Below the pieces are notes generated by a model. It did not search any database, was not told the origin of the DNA, and saw nothing but the letters and a program-made list of their open reading frames with translations. Positions 33,813-44,814 of a stretch of 64,000 nucleotides of DNA are shown here, piece after piece (position 1 is the stretch's first letter; the number at the start of each line of letters is the position of its first letter). The stretch is from Conchocele bisecta. Lineage: Eukaryota > Mollusca > Bivalvia > Lucinida > Thyasiridae. The stretch is from positions 119,613,078-119,677,077 of the forward strand of contig CM055265.1 of NCBI GenBank assembly GCA_029237695.1. Reading direction: 5' to 3'. The position numbers and the translations under genes were made by a program.

Positions 33813-34076
33813 CAGTGAGGTCAGCGTGTAAGTGCACACGCGAACGAACACGACATGTTGGTTCGCTACCCACCCAAAGTGTATGTTGTTACCACTCAGT
33901 TGAACCGTTTCGCCGAGACGGTTCAACTGAGTGGTAACAACATACACTTTTGATGCGAAATGAAAAAAAAATGCAGAAAAATATTTACATTTTGTTTTTT
34001 ATACATGAAATACAGTGGGGTCAGCATTCCAACCTGTCGTGTTCGTTCGTGTGTGCACTTACACGCTGACCCCACT
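33813..34076. mobile_element. Interrupted 'CAGTGGGGTCAGCGTG' MITE with nested hairpin
   Basis: The outer ends are flanked by TA (33811-33812, 34077-34078). The middle holds the 'accactcagttgaaccgt' hairpin (about 33878-33951). It ends 27 bp before gene B exon 6. Confidence 0.7.
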
Positions 34077-34103
34077 GTAAACACGTTGCACTAAATATTT
34101 CAG

Positions 34104-34170
34104 GTGTACGCGGAGGAGAACGCCGTCGTCTAGCCGCGATACGTCTGTCAGTGATGATTATTTTGAATGA
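34104..34170 (+). CDS. Gene B exon 6: short cytoplasmic tail and stop
   Basis: After 'taaatatttcag' the first base completes a Trp codon. The tail then reads C-T-R-R-R-T-P-S-S-S-R-D-T-S-V-S-D-D-Y-F-E and stops at TGA (34168-34170). The R-R-R just after the membrane fits the positive-inside rule. Gene C's tail begins W-C-L-S-R-R-K-S-A-S-S-Y-D-T-S, aligning position by position over the first 15 residues, which confirms the splice. Gene C's tail runs on for over 120 more residues; B's ends after D-D-Y-F-E. The Ser-rich stretch could be phosphorylated. Confidence 0.8.
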
Positions 34171-34390
34171 ATCACGTGTCTCTCGGAGTTGATCATTTTG
34201 CATCACGTGCCTCTCAGGGTTGATTATTTTGAGACTACACAGTGGCAAGAATTAGCCAAGACATCCATGATAAACGCCGATCACGACGTTTGCTGATGTG
34301 AGTTTAAAATTACAAGATATAGTCATATCAAGAGATCATGATACTCGCCGACATGTTTGTGTCAGCTTCAATGTGGTATCGGAAAGAAAG

Positions 34391-34564
34391 TTTGTTTGTT
34401 TATTAGTGTTTAACGGCCTAAGGTCATGTAAGGCCGTGCAAACGGGTTCGATCCCATTTTAACCTGCTGCATTGGGGGGAAAATCCCAAAATCAGAACGG
34501 AATATGTACATCGAGAACACCAAGTCACTTGGCCTCTTCCACTAAAATAGGATTACGAATTTGA
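34391..34564. mobile_element. SINE-like fragment
   Basis: Same family as 7625-7938: 'gtttaacggcctaaggtcat', 'gggttcgatccc' (B-box-like) and 'aaaataggattacgaat'. Truncated relative to that copy. Confidence 0.6.
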
Positions 34565-34939
34565 AAGAAAGTGCATATTTTGGCCGCGTGTTCGTTCACA
34601 GGTCCATTGCCTTCCACCCATTCCGTCCGGCATTAAACGTACAAGTATCAATCTGGTCCGACTATCCTACAGTGGGGTCAGCGTGTAAGTGCACACACGA
34701 ACGAAAACGTGATTACGAATCGCTATACTAGTATGTGATTGGCGGTGTGACCCGTAGGGAGCGCGTGTGTGGGCGGTAATATGTTTTGTGTCATGTGAAC
34801 AGATGACAGTAACGCGTACAATCAGCTCTAAATATAGCAGCTGAACATTTAATGGTTAATTTAATAGATATTTAATAGACACTGTACGTGTATTATAATT
34901 GAGGAATAAGACCATGTGTTGTTGTGTTTACTGGGGAGT

Positions 34940-36205
34940 TTGTTTGTTTGTTGGGATTTAACGGCCTATCATTTAAGGTAATTTAAGGCCGTGTCAATGG
35001 GTTTAGTACTAAATCCCATAAATTACCTGTACAAGTACATGTACATGTTCAAGTACAGTGAAATCGCGAGGCTCGAAATGCGATGGCTCGTAATGTCGGG
35101 CTCGCTCGAAATGGCGTCGCGGTCCCGATAATTTTCCCTATATGTTTAATGTATTTTACATGCGATGTCTCGAAATGCAACTCCTCGAAAAATGCGATCG
35201 CTCGAAACAATTGTCAAGTCCGCTGACACATTTCTCGCTATTTTGCTATACGATGACTCGAAATTGATGTCGAAGTTTGTGTTTGGCTAATTTTCACACC
35301 TCCGCGTCCGACTTATTACGATCAAAGGCCGAGCCGCGATCTACCTGTCTGTGAAATGTGATTTCTTTTCAAGAGCAGTTCTTTGCCTAAAGTGATGCAA
35401 TTTGATCGTTAACGTTGTTGATGGCGATCATTTTCTGAATTCTATATTACATTATTCGGACACATTCAACATAATTTGTGGAAACTCTATTTATTGTTAT
35501 GCTTGTACATTATTTGTGAAATAAAAGTTATTTTATTCTTAATTTGTTGTTTTGTGTCCCATAACAGCTCAACGGCATACGGCGATTTATTAAATATTCT
35601 GGGTTTCGTCCACTCGGAGTATTCAATACAGTCTGTCGTACGTCATTGATCGTTTTTCCTTTTAACTCCCGTGTTATTCGAGAGGCTACCCGGGAGTTAC
35701 AACGAAAAACGCCCATTGAAAAGACCGCTGTTTCGAGGGACGTCACAACCACCTGCTGCATTAATTATGCCTGTACGCCGCTATTTATAGTGAATACTGG
35801 ACCTTTTCTCCTTTTCGACTTTGATAATAATTGAAATAAAGACAGTTTTGTAAATACATGTAGTTTATTTCGCATGATAACTAATCTGCGAATAAATATT
35901 ATGATCATCTAAAACATGGATACATTATATTGAGCTTTCTTTATTTCCTAAATCCGACGGGTACAGTAGTCGGCAAATTAACAAAATCGAAAGATGCGAT
36001 GGCTCGAAAGATGCGATCACTCGAACAAAATGTGCGGTCCCGTGGCATTTCGAGCCATCGCGATTTCACTGTACACGTACAAATTGAATATTTACAATAC
36101 TATATATTCAGCCCTGAAATCACAATAATCCTGATCTGATGCCAGGTCCTCGCCACACCAGAAACACTTGACCCCCTCCCAAAAGCAGTTGGATTCGTAA
36201 TAATC
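34940..36205. mobile_element. SINE-like element split by a pogo-like insertion
   Basis: The left part is 34940-35033 ('gtttgtttgttgggatttaa'). The right part, about 36109-36205, has 'cagccctgaaatcacaataa' and 'tggattcgtaataat'. In between lies the 35056-36071 insertion. Confidence 0.55.
35056..36071. mobile_element. pogo/Tigger-like non-autonomous element, 1016 bp
   Basis: The ends are 'cagtgaaatcgcgaggctcg' and the inverse of 'cagtgaaatcgcgatggctc', with TA at 35054-35055 and 36072-36073. Subterminal 'atgcgatggctcgaaa'-type units repeat at both ends. The inner frames show no transposase. Confidence 0.8.
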
Positions 36206-36509
36206 TTGGTTTTATTGTTTATATTTACACTGCATTGTCTGATAGTTTAAAAAATGGCGTCAAAATTACAAATAATATTGTTGTTCGTCAATTGTTGTCG
36301 CAATTCATGGAACAACGACGTTACCGGTCAATGGCGTGCAGTTGTGCAGTTGTTGACAACCCCGTGGTGGAATTTATGGACGTCAAACCAACTTTAACCA
36401 ATCAACAGCATGGCGCGACGGTACATGAATCTAATGTATTGTATTAGGATGTAAACGCAGTACGCCGAATGGGCGTTTGAATTTTATGAATGTATTGTGT
36501 AAATAAATC

Positions 36510-36796
36510 TGCGATTGAACTGGACCCATCTGGGGGCCGTTTCACTAAACGTCGTGCGACTAAAATGTTCATAAGTGAAAATTTAGGATCGTCTGGAAAT
36601 TTCAATTGATGGATTTACATTTATTGAGCATAGGCTGCATATGCAGCCTATGCTCAATAAATGTAAATCCAATAATTGTTTACAAGAAAACATTGTTAAT
36701 GTGAAATTTACAGACTATCATAATCTTGCACTTACGCACATTTTAGTCGTACGAAGTTTAGTGAAACGGCCCCCAGATGTGTCCAGTTCAATCGCA
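36510..36796. mobile_element. Palindromic MITE sitting in the middle of a host palindrome
   Basis: The MITE proper (36534-36775) has arms 'ggggccgtttcactaaac' and the inverse. Outside it, 'tgcgattgaactggac' (36510) and 'gtccagttcaatcgca' (to 36796) are also inverted. Confidence 0.8.
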
Positions 36797-36885
36797 TGTT
36801 CATTTTAGAGATGTCACATCGTAATTAGGCATATTGTATGTACATTTTTAACTAATCTGTGCGGTTCTATCTCGAACAGTGCATA

Positions 36886-37012
36886 TGGCCGTCAGCGGAG
36901 AAATTGGGTTTATGGGTTTTGCGACAATTGTAGATTCAGACCAGCATGTGCATTCGCAGGAGCTACACTGTTCACAAATACCCGTAAGCCCAATTTCTCC
37001 CGACACAGCCAC
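36886..37012. mobile_element. MITE, family 'GGCTGTGACTGGAGAAAT', short
   Basis: The ends 'ggccgtcagcggagaaatt' and 'aatttctcccgacacagcc' are inverted. The middle is shorter than in other copies. Confidence 0.6.
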
Positions 37013-37230
37013 ATTTGATCTCTTCAAGACATTTTAAACAGGAACAGACAGTGTCGTCGGAGAGAAACACACAAATAATATTACATGTAATTAAATGCAA
37101 TTTAATTTTTCGTTTTAAAATCCCCTGCTCATTAATTAAAGAAACTAGACAGTCACAAAACAATGCCTTTATGATTTTCATAATTAAATGTCGTACACTA
37201 AAAGCTAAATTAACATCGCCCCAACAACCT

Positions 37231-37565
37231 ACTGTCTGTTCCACGTTTTTCTGCCGACGAACATTTGGCCATTAAACGCATTAAATCTAAAAAATATTTA
37301 AAAATATATATTTTTTTTAAATATTTTTTTTTATTTGTGGCCGATTTTCAAAATCTAACTTTTGTTTTTCTAGTACATGTTGAAGCTATCTCGCCAGGTT
37401 TCGGAGTCAATTTAAAAAAATAATAGTTTGTTGATCCTTCAAGATTTGGAAAATGACTCCATAAATATTCGTCAGTTTAAAACGAAAAGATTTCAGACGA
37501 AATTGACTCCCGATGTTTAATAGCCAAAAGTTCGTCGGCAGCAAAACGTGGAACAGACAGTAGTG
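37231..37565. mobile_element. TIR element 'CTGTCTGTTCCACGTTTT'
   Basis: The left 'tactgtctgttccacgttt' and right 'aaacgtggaacagacagta' are inverted and TA-flanked. 'gccgacgaacatttggc' and 'gccaaaagttcgtcggc' match inside. Confidence 0.75.
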
Positions 37566-37617
37566 TTTAGATAGGTTCCACTGTACGCCAGGCATACGCA
37601 ACCGCATGCATTAATCC

Positions 37618-37861
37618 GGGGCCCGTTTCACTAAACTTTGTACGACTAAAATGTTCGTAAGTGCAAAATTATGATAGTCTGTAAAGTTCACATTAACAAT
37701 GTTTTCTTGTAAACAATTATTGGATTTACATTTATTGAGCATAGGCTGCATATGCAGCCTATATTCAATAAATGTAAATCCATAAATTCAAATTTACAGA
37801 CGATCTTAAATTTGCACTTACGAACATATTAGTCGTAAGAAGTTTAGTGAAACGGCCCCCA
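37618..37861. mobile_element. Palindromic MITE, family 'CCGTTTCACTAAACTTCGTA'
   Basis: Complete copy with arms 'gggcccgtttcactaaact' and 'gtttagtgaaacggccccc'. It abuts the next element at 37860. Confidence 0.85.
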
Positions 37862-38254
37862 GGCCCGTAAACAGGAACTATTTTAGGGGGGTGCGTTATC
37901 GACAGCGCGAAGGGCTAAACATTGTTTTTGCACACCCACGGACAGACCTCGGCAGATTAACACTTTCACCCCTAAGTAACTGGAATGGTGTTTATGTGTT
38001 AATTTTGCGACCAATCTAAATCATCACAAAACTGATTTTCAGACCAATCCATTTATGAACATGGGGTGTTTTTGTTCTCAAAATTATGAAAATTAATTGC
38101 AAAAGTGCAGATCCTGATGAGGCGGCTCGTTACGAGCCGGCTCATCTGGATCTACACTGTTTGCCAATACCACTATGCAGGCCTGTGGGTTAAGGGTGAA
38201 AGGGTTAAGGGGAGTGCGTACGCACCCGTCGCACCTCCTCTGCGTACGGGCCTG
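37860..38254. mobile_element. Element 'CAGGCCCGTA' with nested TTAA MITE; empty sister site
   Basis: The ends are 'caggcccgtaaacaggaa' and '...tgcgtacgggcctg'. A piggyBac-type MITE occupies 37961-38204 (TTAA both sides). The same arrangement recurs at 55177-59908, there interrupted by the 4.3 kb transposon at a TGTG. The matching uninterrupted TGTG is 38184-38187. Confidence 0.75.
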
Positions 38255-38387
38255 TTAATATTACCGAGAGTATCAAGGTTTCTGAATATATATTAACAAT
38301 GCCAGCTCGCAATCAATCAATTCGATTGGCTGAGCCTGGGATGTAGTACAGTTCAGGCTCAGCCAAGCAAGCTGCTTGATTTCAAGT

Positions 38388-38597
38388 ATTTGTGACCAGT
38401 ATAGCTCCTGATCAAATCGTACACTCCTGTAGCCCGGTAGCGATCTACATTGCTTATTACCGTTACAAGCATGGCGGTTGTTTCATTGATCGAATAGCGA
38501 ACAGTGTGGATCCTGACCAGACTGTGCGGTTTCACAGGCTGATCTGGATCTACACTGATCGCAAAAGCCATAGGCACCATTTCTCCATCACATAGAT
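38388..38597. mobile_element. MITE, family 'GGCTGTGACTGGAGAAAT', partial
   Basis: Internal blocks 'gaccagtatagctcctgatc', 'tgtttcattgatcgaatagc' and 'ctgatctggatctacac' are present. The termini are decayed. Confidence 0.5.
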
Positions 38598-38785
38598 GTA
38601 CACGCTGACCAAGATTATCGCCCCTGATAGTGCACTCAATTATATACTGCGACAAGGTGCCTATGGGTGCTTGGGAAGTTGTCGTATTTCGCGAATGAGT
38701 GTCGATTTTACCTTACACCTCTATTTTATTTTTTTGTCGTCTGCTGTTTATTTTCTATTTTCCATTTTTATCATCAAAAACATAC

Positions 38786-38905
38786 TTTGACAGCACTTTA
38801 GAATCATTTACAACCTGCTTTGACAGCACTTCAGAATCATTTCCATTGGAAATGATTCTGAAGTGCTGTCAAGACATGTTTTTATTTAGAAATAAGGCAA
38901 GATTT
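38786..38905. repeat. Hairpin repeat 'GACAGCACTTCAGAATCATT'
   Basis: Second copy of the 21938-22068 repeat; the stem is centred on 'ccattgg'. A half TTAA MITE follows at about 38964-39072. Confidence 0.7.
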
Positions 38906-39547
38906 AAAAGCAACAGCAGACGACAATTGTTGTGTGTAGCGGTCTAAGGGTTAATATATGTATTAACCCTTTCACCCCCAAGTAACTGGAATGGATTTTG
39001 ATATGTTAATTATCCGACCAATCCAATCATCACAAAACAATTTTCAGACCAGTCCATTTATGATAAGGGGGTGATTTCACAGAGCTTACTGATTTCATAA
39101 CAACGAGGCTATGCCGTGTTTCCGATGAAATCAGTCAACGAGTAAACTAAATATCATAGTATATCACAGCTACGGCTTGCACATATTTATTGCATAAACA
39201 CAGCATCAAACACTGACGCTGTACTGATCACCTTATTGCAACAACAATATACAGAAGCACAAAGTAAATGATAAATACACATTCACATGTAGGCAATTGC
39301 AGAGCTCCAGATAAGCGGCGTATTTGCTTAGATACCCAATAAAATGACATGTTTTCATTTCGAAGCAAACTATTCAATAATTGCTGTCTGTTGATGTGTA
39401 AACAGTAGTGTGATTTTGTTTTACCCAAGTAAAATTTTGAAATACCCAATTGCTTCAGAAATGATGGAGTGGCAATACTCAATTACTAATTCCTTATCTG
39501 GAGCCCTGTAATTGTATTACAAACATCCATGCAATTGGTACATACAT

Positions 39548-39777
39548 ATGGTGGCACAGAGGGGACATGAAAATATTTTTTACTTTCGCGTGCGCTAGGT
39601 TTTGCGTGCGCACGCGATAGCTATTACGTACGAACGCAATAACTATCGCGTGCGCACGAAAAACCTATCGCGTGCGCACGCAAACCCATATTGCGTGCGC
39701 ACGCAAAACCTATCGCGTGCGCACGCAAACCCCTATCGCGAAAGTAAAACATATGTCCATGTCCCCTCTGTGCCACC
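39548..39777. mobile_element. TIR element holding a CpG-rich palindromic minisatellite
   Basis: GTACATACAT at 39538-39547 is repeated exactly at 39778-39787. The ends are 'ggtggcacagaggggacatg' and the inverse. Inside, about five units of 'tatcgcgtgcgcacgcaaac' or close variants occur at 39590-39745. A 9-11 bp duplication recalls Mutator-like elements, but no transposase is present. Confidence 0.7.
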
Positions 39778-39799
39778 GTACATACATGTCTAAAACATG

Positions 39800-40590
39800 A
39801 TAATAATAATACCAATACTATTGAACTATGAACACACACTTGTTCAATTCGATTAGATGTCATGTACCGGTAATACATATACTTTCTATTGCACTCTATA
39901 AATATCACGCAATCTGATTGGCTGATGGTCATACATTACAGGTATATCATTGTTGATGAACGGTCGCATATTATATAATTGGGCTAAGTGATTGAGTGAG
40001 TCAGTGGAGTGAGGTAGTCAGCTGGTTGAGTGAAGTTGTGCAAAATCGTCTCCTTTTGAGGCTTTTTTTTTAGCTTTACTACAGGGACTCCGGAGCTACC
40101 GGGGGAATTGGAGGTTTCCTCCATCAGGAGTAATTGCTTTTTATGTCGAAATTGACAATCTGCATTACTCCAATATAGACAAAAATAAAATTTCGGCCAA
40201 AATTTAACGGTGTGGTAGGTGACTCAAAACTAAGCTAAAATTAAATAAATGCTAGTAAATAACAAAAACAAATATATATATAAAACCCAATTTACAACAC
40301 AAAATCAGCAATCACGGTTATCATGATAAGTCAATATAGCATTCTGATACAGCACACTAACATAGGGTGAGGGTGGCACGTCAAATACCATACCGTCAGA
40401 AATCACTTTCTTCTTCTCTTCTCTTCTCGATGGTGATTAGGTAGGATTAAGACTGAATGTAACTATAAGTTAATTACGTAGAGCACACTTGCTAGACATT
40501 AGTGACTCAGATAGTACACTCGCCATTTAATTTCATTTGAACAGTCCGTATGCAATAATTCCATGCAATAATTTCCAAAGTTATGAACTA
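39800..40590. other. Non-coding spacer
   Basis: No exon, complete MITE or tandem repeat is recognised. It may include 5' sequence of the LINE that follows, but no ORF supports that. Confidence 0.4.
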
Positions 40591-40596
40591 CAAGCA

Positions 40597-41665
40597 AAAA
40601 CTATTTACGGAGTTTGTGGACTATCAAAAGGCGTGATAGCGTTGACAGGCGGATGCTGTGGCAGAAACTTTCCACACAAGTAGTAAGCTCACACATGGTA
40701 AAATCTATACGAGCCATGTACAATGAAGTGAAACTTTGTGTGAAGCTTAAAAATAAGCTTTCCGACTTGTTCGTGTCCAATGAAGGGGACAAGCAGGGGG
40801 ATCCGATGTCCGGAATCTTATTCATATTCTTCCTCAACGACATGGCAGATAGTCTACGCGAGGGTGCCGCCGGAGATACGTTTACCTTGGACAACATCAA
40901 CACATTTTTGCTAGTATATGCCGATGACGCTGTGCTATTCGCTAACAGTGATACCAAACTACAACAGTTACTAAACAGACTAAAAATATACAGTGATACG
41001 TGGAATCTGAAAGTGAACACACAAAAGACGAAAATAATGGTGTTTGAAAGAGGTCGTGCAACAAATACAAAACTATACTATGGTGATAATGAACTAGAAG
41101 TGGTGCATCAATTTAAATATCTGGGAATAATGTTCTATAAGAACGGTAATTGGAACAGAACACAAAAATGCATCAGTGAATATGGTACATGCGCACTACA
41201 CAATCTGACACGAGTGTTAATTAAAGTTACGCTACCCGTACATGATACATTTAAGCTGTTTGATGCCTTAGTGGGCTCGGTGTTAGGGTACGGATCTGAG
41301 GTATGGGGTTATCATGACGCCAAAGACATAGCACGAGTACATACTAAATTTTGTCGTCACCTTTTAGGTGTTAAAAAATCGACACATTTGTCTGGGTTAT
41401 ATGGTGAGCTCGGTAGAAAACCACTCTATTTGTGGTCTGCAACAAATGTGGCAGAGTCTGCAACAAATGTGGCGCTGGTGCTCTCGGTGACGAGTTTCAT
41501 TTCCTTTTCGAGTGCCGCTTCTATGATGAAGTTCGAAAACGGTATATCAAGCCATTTTATTTTAGAAGACCAAATATTTTAAAATTCGCACAGCTATTTG
41601 AGAAAAAATCTGGAAAGCAATTAAGAAATTTAGCTATTTTTATAAGAAATGCTTTATGGTTATAA
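40597..41665 (+). pseudogene. LINE reverse transcriptase fragment with internal deletion
   Basis: It opens with F-V-D-Y-Q-K-A, and two missing bases after 'caaaaggcg' (about 40637) break the expected following F-D-S-V-D-R. The RT core follows: G-D-K-Q-G-D-P-M-S-G-I-L and the catalytic L-L-V-Y-A-D-D-A-V-L-F. Then come the thumb region and the motif L-Y-G-E-L-G-R-K-P-L-Y-L. At about 41432 the sequence jumps straight to a Cys-rich C-terminus (C-N-K-C-G...F-L-F-E-C-R-F-Y-D) that ends with a stop at 41663-41665, skipping the region between them. The family is a LINE group common in bivalves by motif memory; the exact clade is not assigned. The endonuclease half is missing. Confidence 0.8.
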
Positions 41666-41739
41666 TGACTAGTGAGCTTATACATATGCATTTTGTATTT
41701 GTACCCATCGTTGTATTATGTAATCTGTTGTATACCTCG

Positions 41740-41788
41740 TGTGTCACGCATGTGGCTTAGAGTGAATAAAATGGATTGTATTGTATTG
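41740..41788 (+). repeat. LINE 3' tail, (ATTGT)n
   Basis: 'gtgaataaaatgg' then repeated 'attgt' units, as at LINE 3' ends. A similar tail, 'gaataaaatatattgtatattgtattg', is near 43452-43480. Confidence 0.65.
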
Positions 41789-42174
41789 TTCAGAAAAATT
41801 CGAATGGTACAATACTGGTCATCAATTCTAAAAACAGGTGATAAGCTATTGCATGATGTTTACACTATGTTGAAACAAGATGCAGATAACAATGTAACAT
41901 ATAGTGGTTTAAACTGGGCTCACCATATAAAACAAACATTAACGGAAATTGGTTTTTCAAACATATGGATAAATCAAGACGAAATGGAAATCCCATGCGC
42001 CCAGATCAAACAACGATTATGCGACAATTACACTCAAACTTGGCAAAATATTATTGTCATTGGCCAACGATTAATAAGCTTGATCAGTTAATGTCAGCAC
42101 AGAACAAACAATTGAATGTTAGTAAATTTGTGTTCCATGCTTTCAAAAGGCGCACAGTAAACAATGGAATATAA
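41787..42174 (+). pseudogene. Displaced middle segment of the same LINE ORF
   Basis: It reads F-R-K-I-R-M-V-Q-Y-W and goes on through I-K-Q-R-L-C-D-N-Y-T-Q-T-W-Q. After a frameshift near 42080 it continues N-K-L-D-Q-L-M-S-A-Q-N-K to a stop at about 42174. This is the stretch expected between K-P-L-Y-L and the Cys-rich end of the upstream fragment. It is joined directly to the upstream 3' tail. Confidence 0.65.
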
Positions 42175-42613
42175 TCGAAATAGTTACCAAGTATGTCTTG
42201 CGGGTTTATTCGGCAGTATAGATCCCGTGATCTGCCTGCACGAGTATGCAGACTGACCTGGGGCCATACTGGCTGCGAACTTCACAAGTATTATTTATCG
42301 ACATGACTATAGTAAATATGCATTGTCTGAATTGATCTAATGCAATGGCAATCTTGAGTGGCAAACAATGAGACCCCTGAGGAGTCTCCGTGGTTGACAT
42401 TCATTATTGCGATATGCACGAGAACATTCACAATGCTCACATTGAATCAAAGTCCAATGCGCGTGGTGGTTGGTCGATAGCGGACTGCAAACACAATGGT
42501 ATTCAAACAGGAACGTCACTGTGATTGCTATCCAATATCGCCGTAAGCACTGACGCTTGTACATGTAATTTATTTAGAAATGTATATACAATATCATTCA
42601 ACACATTAATTTA

Positions 42614-43021
42614 ATGTATCATGTCTCGCTGCACTGCACTGCACTGCACTGCACTGCACGTGCAGTGCTGCACTGCACTGCACTGCACTGCACTGCACTG
42701 CACTGCAGTGCACTGCACTGCACTGCACTGCCACTGCACTGCCACTGCCACTGCCACTGCCACTGCCACTGCACTGCACTGCACTGCCACTGCACTGCCA
42801 CTGCACTGCACTGCACTGCACTGCACTGCAGTGCAGTGCAGTGCACTGGCACTGGCAGTGCACTGGCACTGCACTGCACTGCACTGGCACTGCACTGCAC
42901 TGCACTGCACTGGCACTGGCACTGCACTGCACTGGCACTGCACTGGCACTGCACTGCACTGCACTGTGTGCAGCTGCACTGCACTGCACTGCACTGCACT
43001 GCACGCACGCACGCACGCACT

Positions 43022-43052
<31 letters not shown>

Positions 43053-43410
43053 CTGCACTGCACTGCAGTGCAGTGCAGTGCCTCTGTACTCTGTACTGTA
43101 CTGTACTGTACTGTACTGTACTGTACTGTACTCTGTACTGTACTCTGTACTGTACTGTACTGTACTGTACTGTACTGTACTGTACTGTACTGTACTGTAC
43201 TGTACTCTGTACTGTACTGTACTGTACTGTACTCTGTACTGTACTCTGTACTGTACTCTGTACTGTACTGTACTGTACTCTGTACTGTACTGTACTGTAC
43301 TGTACTGTACTGTACTGTACTGTACTGTACTGTACTGTACTGTACTGTACTGTACTGTACTCTGTACTGTACTGTACTGTACTGTACTGTACTGTACTGT
43401 ACTGTACTGT
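42614..43410. repeat. Pentanucleotide satellite: (CACTG)n then (TACTG)n
   Basis: About 42630-43080 is CTGCA-type pentamers with blocks of 'ccactg', 'ggcactg' and ACGC. The strand sense flips (cactgcac to cagtgcag) near 42665, 42700, 42830 and 43065. From about 43085 to 43410 the unit becomes TACTG with occasional 'ctctg'. Long open frames on both strands (up to ~300 codons) arise because the unit lacks stop codons in most frames. No protein is implied. Confidence 0.95.
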
Positions 43411-43483
43411 ACATTTTCTTATGGTAAAAACATGTAATATATGTTATATACCAGAATAAAATATATTGTATATTGTATTGTAT

Positions 43484-44113
43484 GCCACTCAAAACGCACA
43501 ATACACGTAAACTAGTATGGGTTCCCCTCAATCATCTCTAATCGATGCCCAGCCATACTACATCACACACATATAAGCTGATCGGTGCTGTAGGAGGCCT
43601 CAAATTATAGGTTACCATACCTGCATAGATTCTCCTATTTCGGAAATATAAACCAGACCGACGACAATCGGCCTGCTTCTTTACTGGGCTATATATCACG
43701 GGTATGGAAGGTGTTCGCGCCAATTCCCACCCTTAAATATGAGCCGAATCGAATCGAGTCGCATATTATTTCAATATGTATTCCTACGCCAGTAGTAAAG
43801 GAGTGCATTAGAAATAGGTTAACCGCATTGTAATTTTTAAATTTGAGGCGTATATCAGAAAATGATAGGTCGCCGTCGCCATTAAACAGATTTTCTTGAA
43901 AATTACAATACAGTTAACCCTATAATTCACGTATGCTTTTCATTTATATTAATAATGGAAACAGACATAAACTAAATAAAACACGGCTATATTTACTAAC
44001 AACTAAACAAGAAAGCTACATATGACAGACGGACGTAATAATTGACATATAAATGTTACCCAAGAACAGTTGTAAGCTTCAATTATGTTGAAATCAGAAC
44101 TGTCCAAATTATA
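43484..44113. other. Non-coding spacer with a short repeat
   Basis: The segment around 43660-43745 ('gggctatatatcacggg' to 'cccacccttaaatat') resembles 63415-63485, so a dispersed repeat end. Nothing else is supported. Confidence 0.4.
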
Positions 44114-44315
44114 TTAAAGGTACATGCCCACTCAGTAAGCGCAAACTGTTCTTTATAAGGATTACATAAGTGTAGAATTGTGTCACTATTCCATCAGTTC
44201 AAAAAATTACGAGTGCCCTCTATACAGATATAATATTTAGTTTACTGATAGTGACTACCAATTCCTAATTCCTGTACAGAACAATTTGTACCTACTGATT
44301 GGGTATGTACCTTTA
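44114..44315. mobile_element. MITE 'AAAGGTACATGCCCACTCAG', short form
   Basis: Left 'aaaggtacatgcccactcag' and right 'ctgattgggtatgtaccttt'. An internally deleted relative of 48225-48729. Confidence 0.75.
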
Positions 44316-44814
44316 ATTAGTGTTATTGTAACGATTACTACGGTACTGATACAACAAAACACGAAAAGAAAACATTAAAATACACACGTAATTAGCACAC
44401 GCATTTAAAATAAACTACATTATGCGTAAAAAAAGAAAATTGTTACAGGTCAAGTTTACTTGATCGTAAGAAACCAAAAAGTCAACATTTACAATCCGTT
44501 TACAACCGGTGCAACATTTCCACAGAGACGACTTTTTGAATAAAATCAATATCAGAATGCATCACATATATAGTTAGTTCATATGGTGACTTCCGGGTTA
44601 GCCATGTGCACAGCTGAGACGGTAGCGTCTTTTTTGGTATTGTGTAGAGTCACTTTGAAAGAGAAATACAAATAATTCACACTTCATTACATAATTATGT
44701 CAACAAATGGCAAGTAGAAATGTGTAAGTTTATATAGCAAATTACGGAATAAGCAGATTTACTTCCCTTGGTGAAAGGTTACTCTAGACAATACCAAAAT
44801 AGTGTTACCAGCTG

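Noticed and set aside
39624..39932. 102-codon frame across the CpG minisatellite
   Set aside because: Made of repeated units of the minisatellite and flanking element ends.
42611..43531. Long open frames (up to ~300 codons) on both strands
   Set aside because: They lie entirely in pentanucleotide repeats that lack stop codons in most frames; composition and multi-frame openness show they are artefacts.
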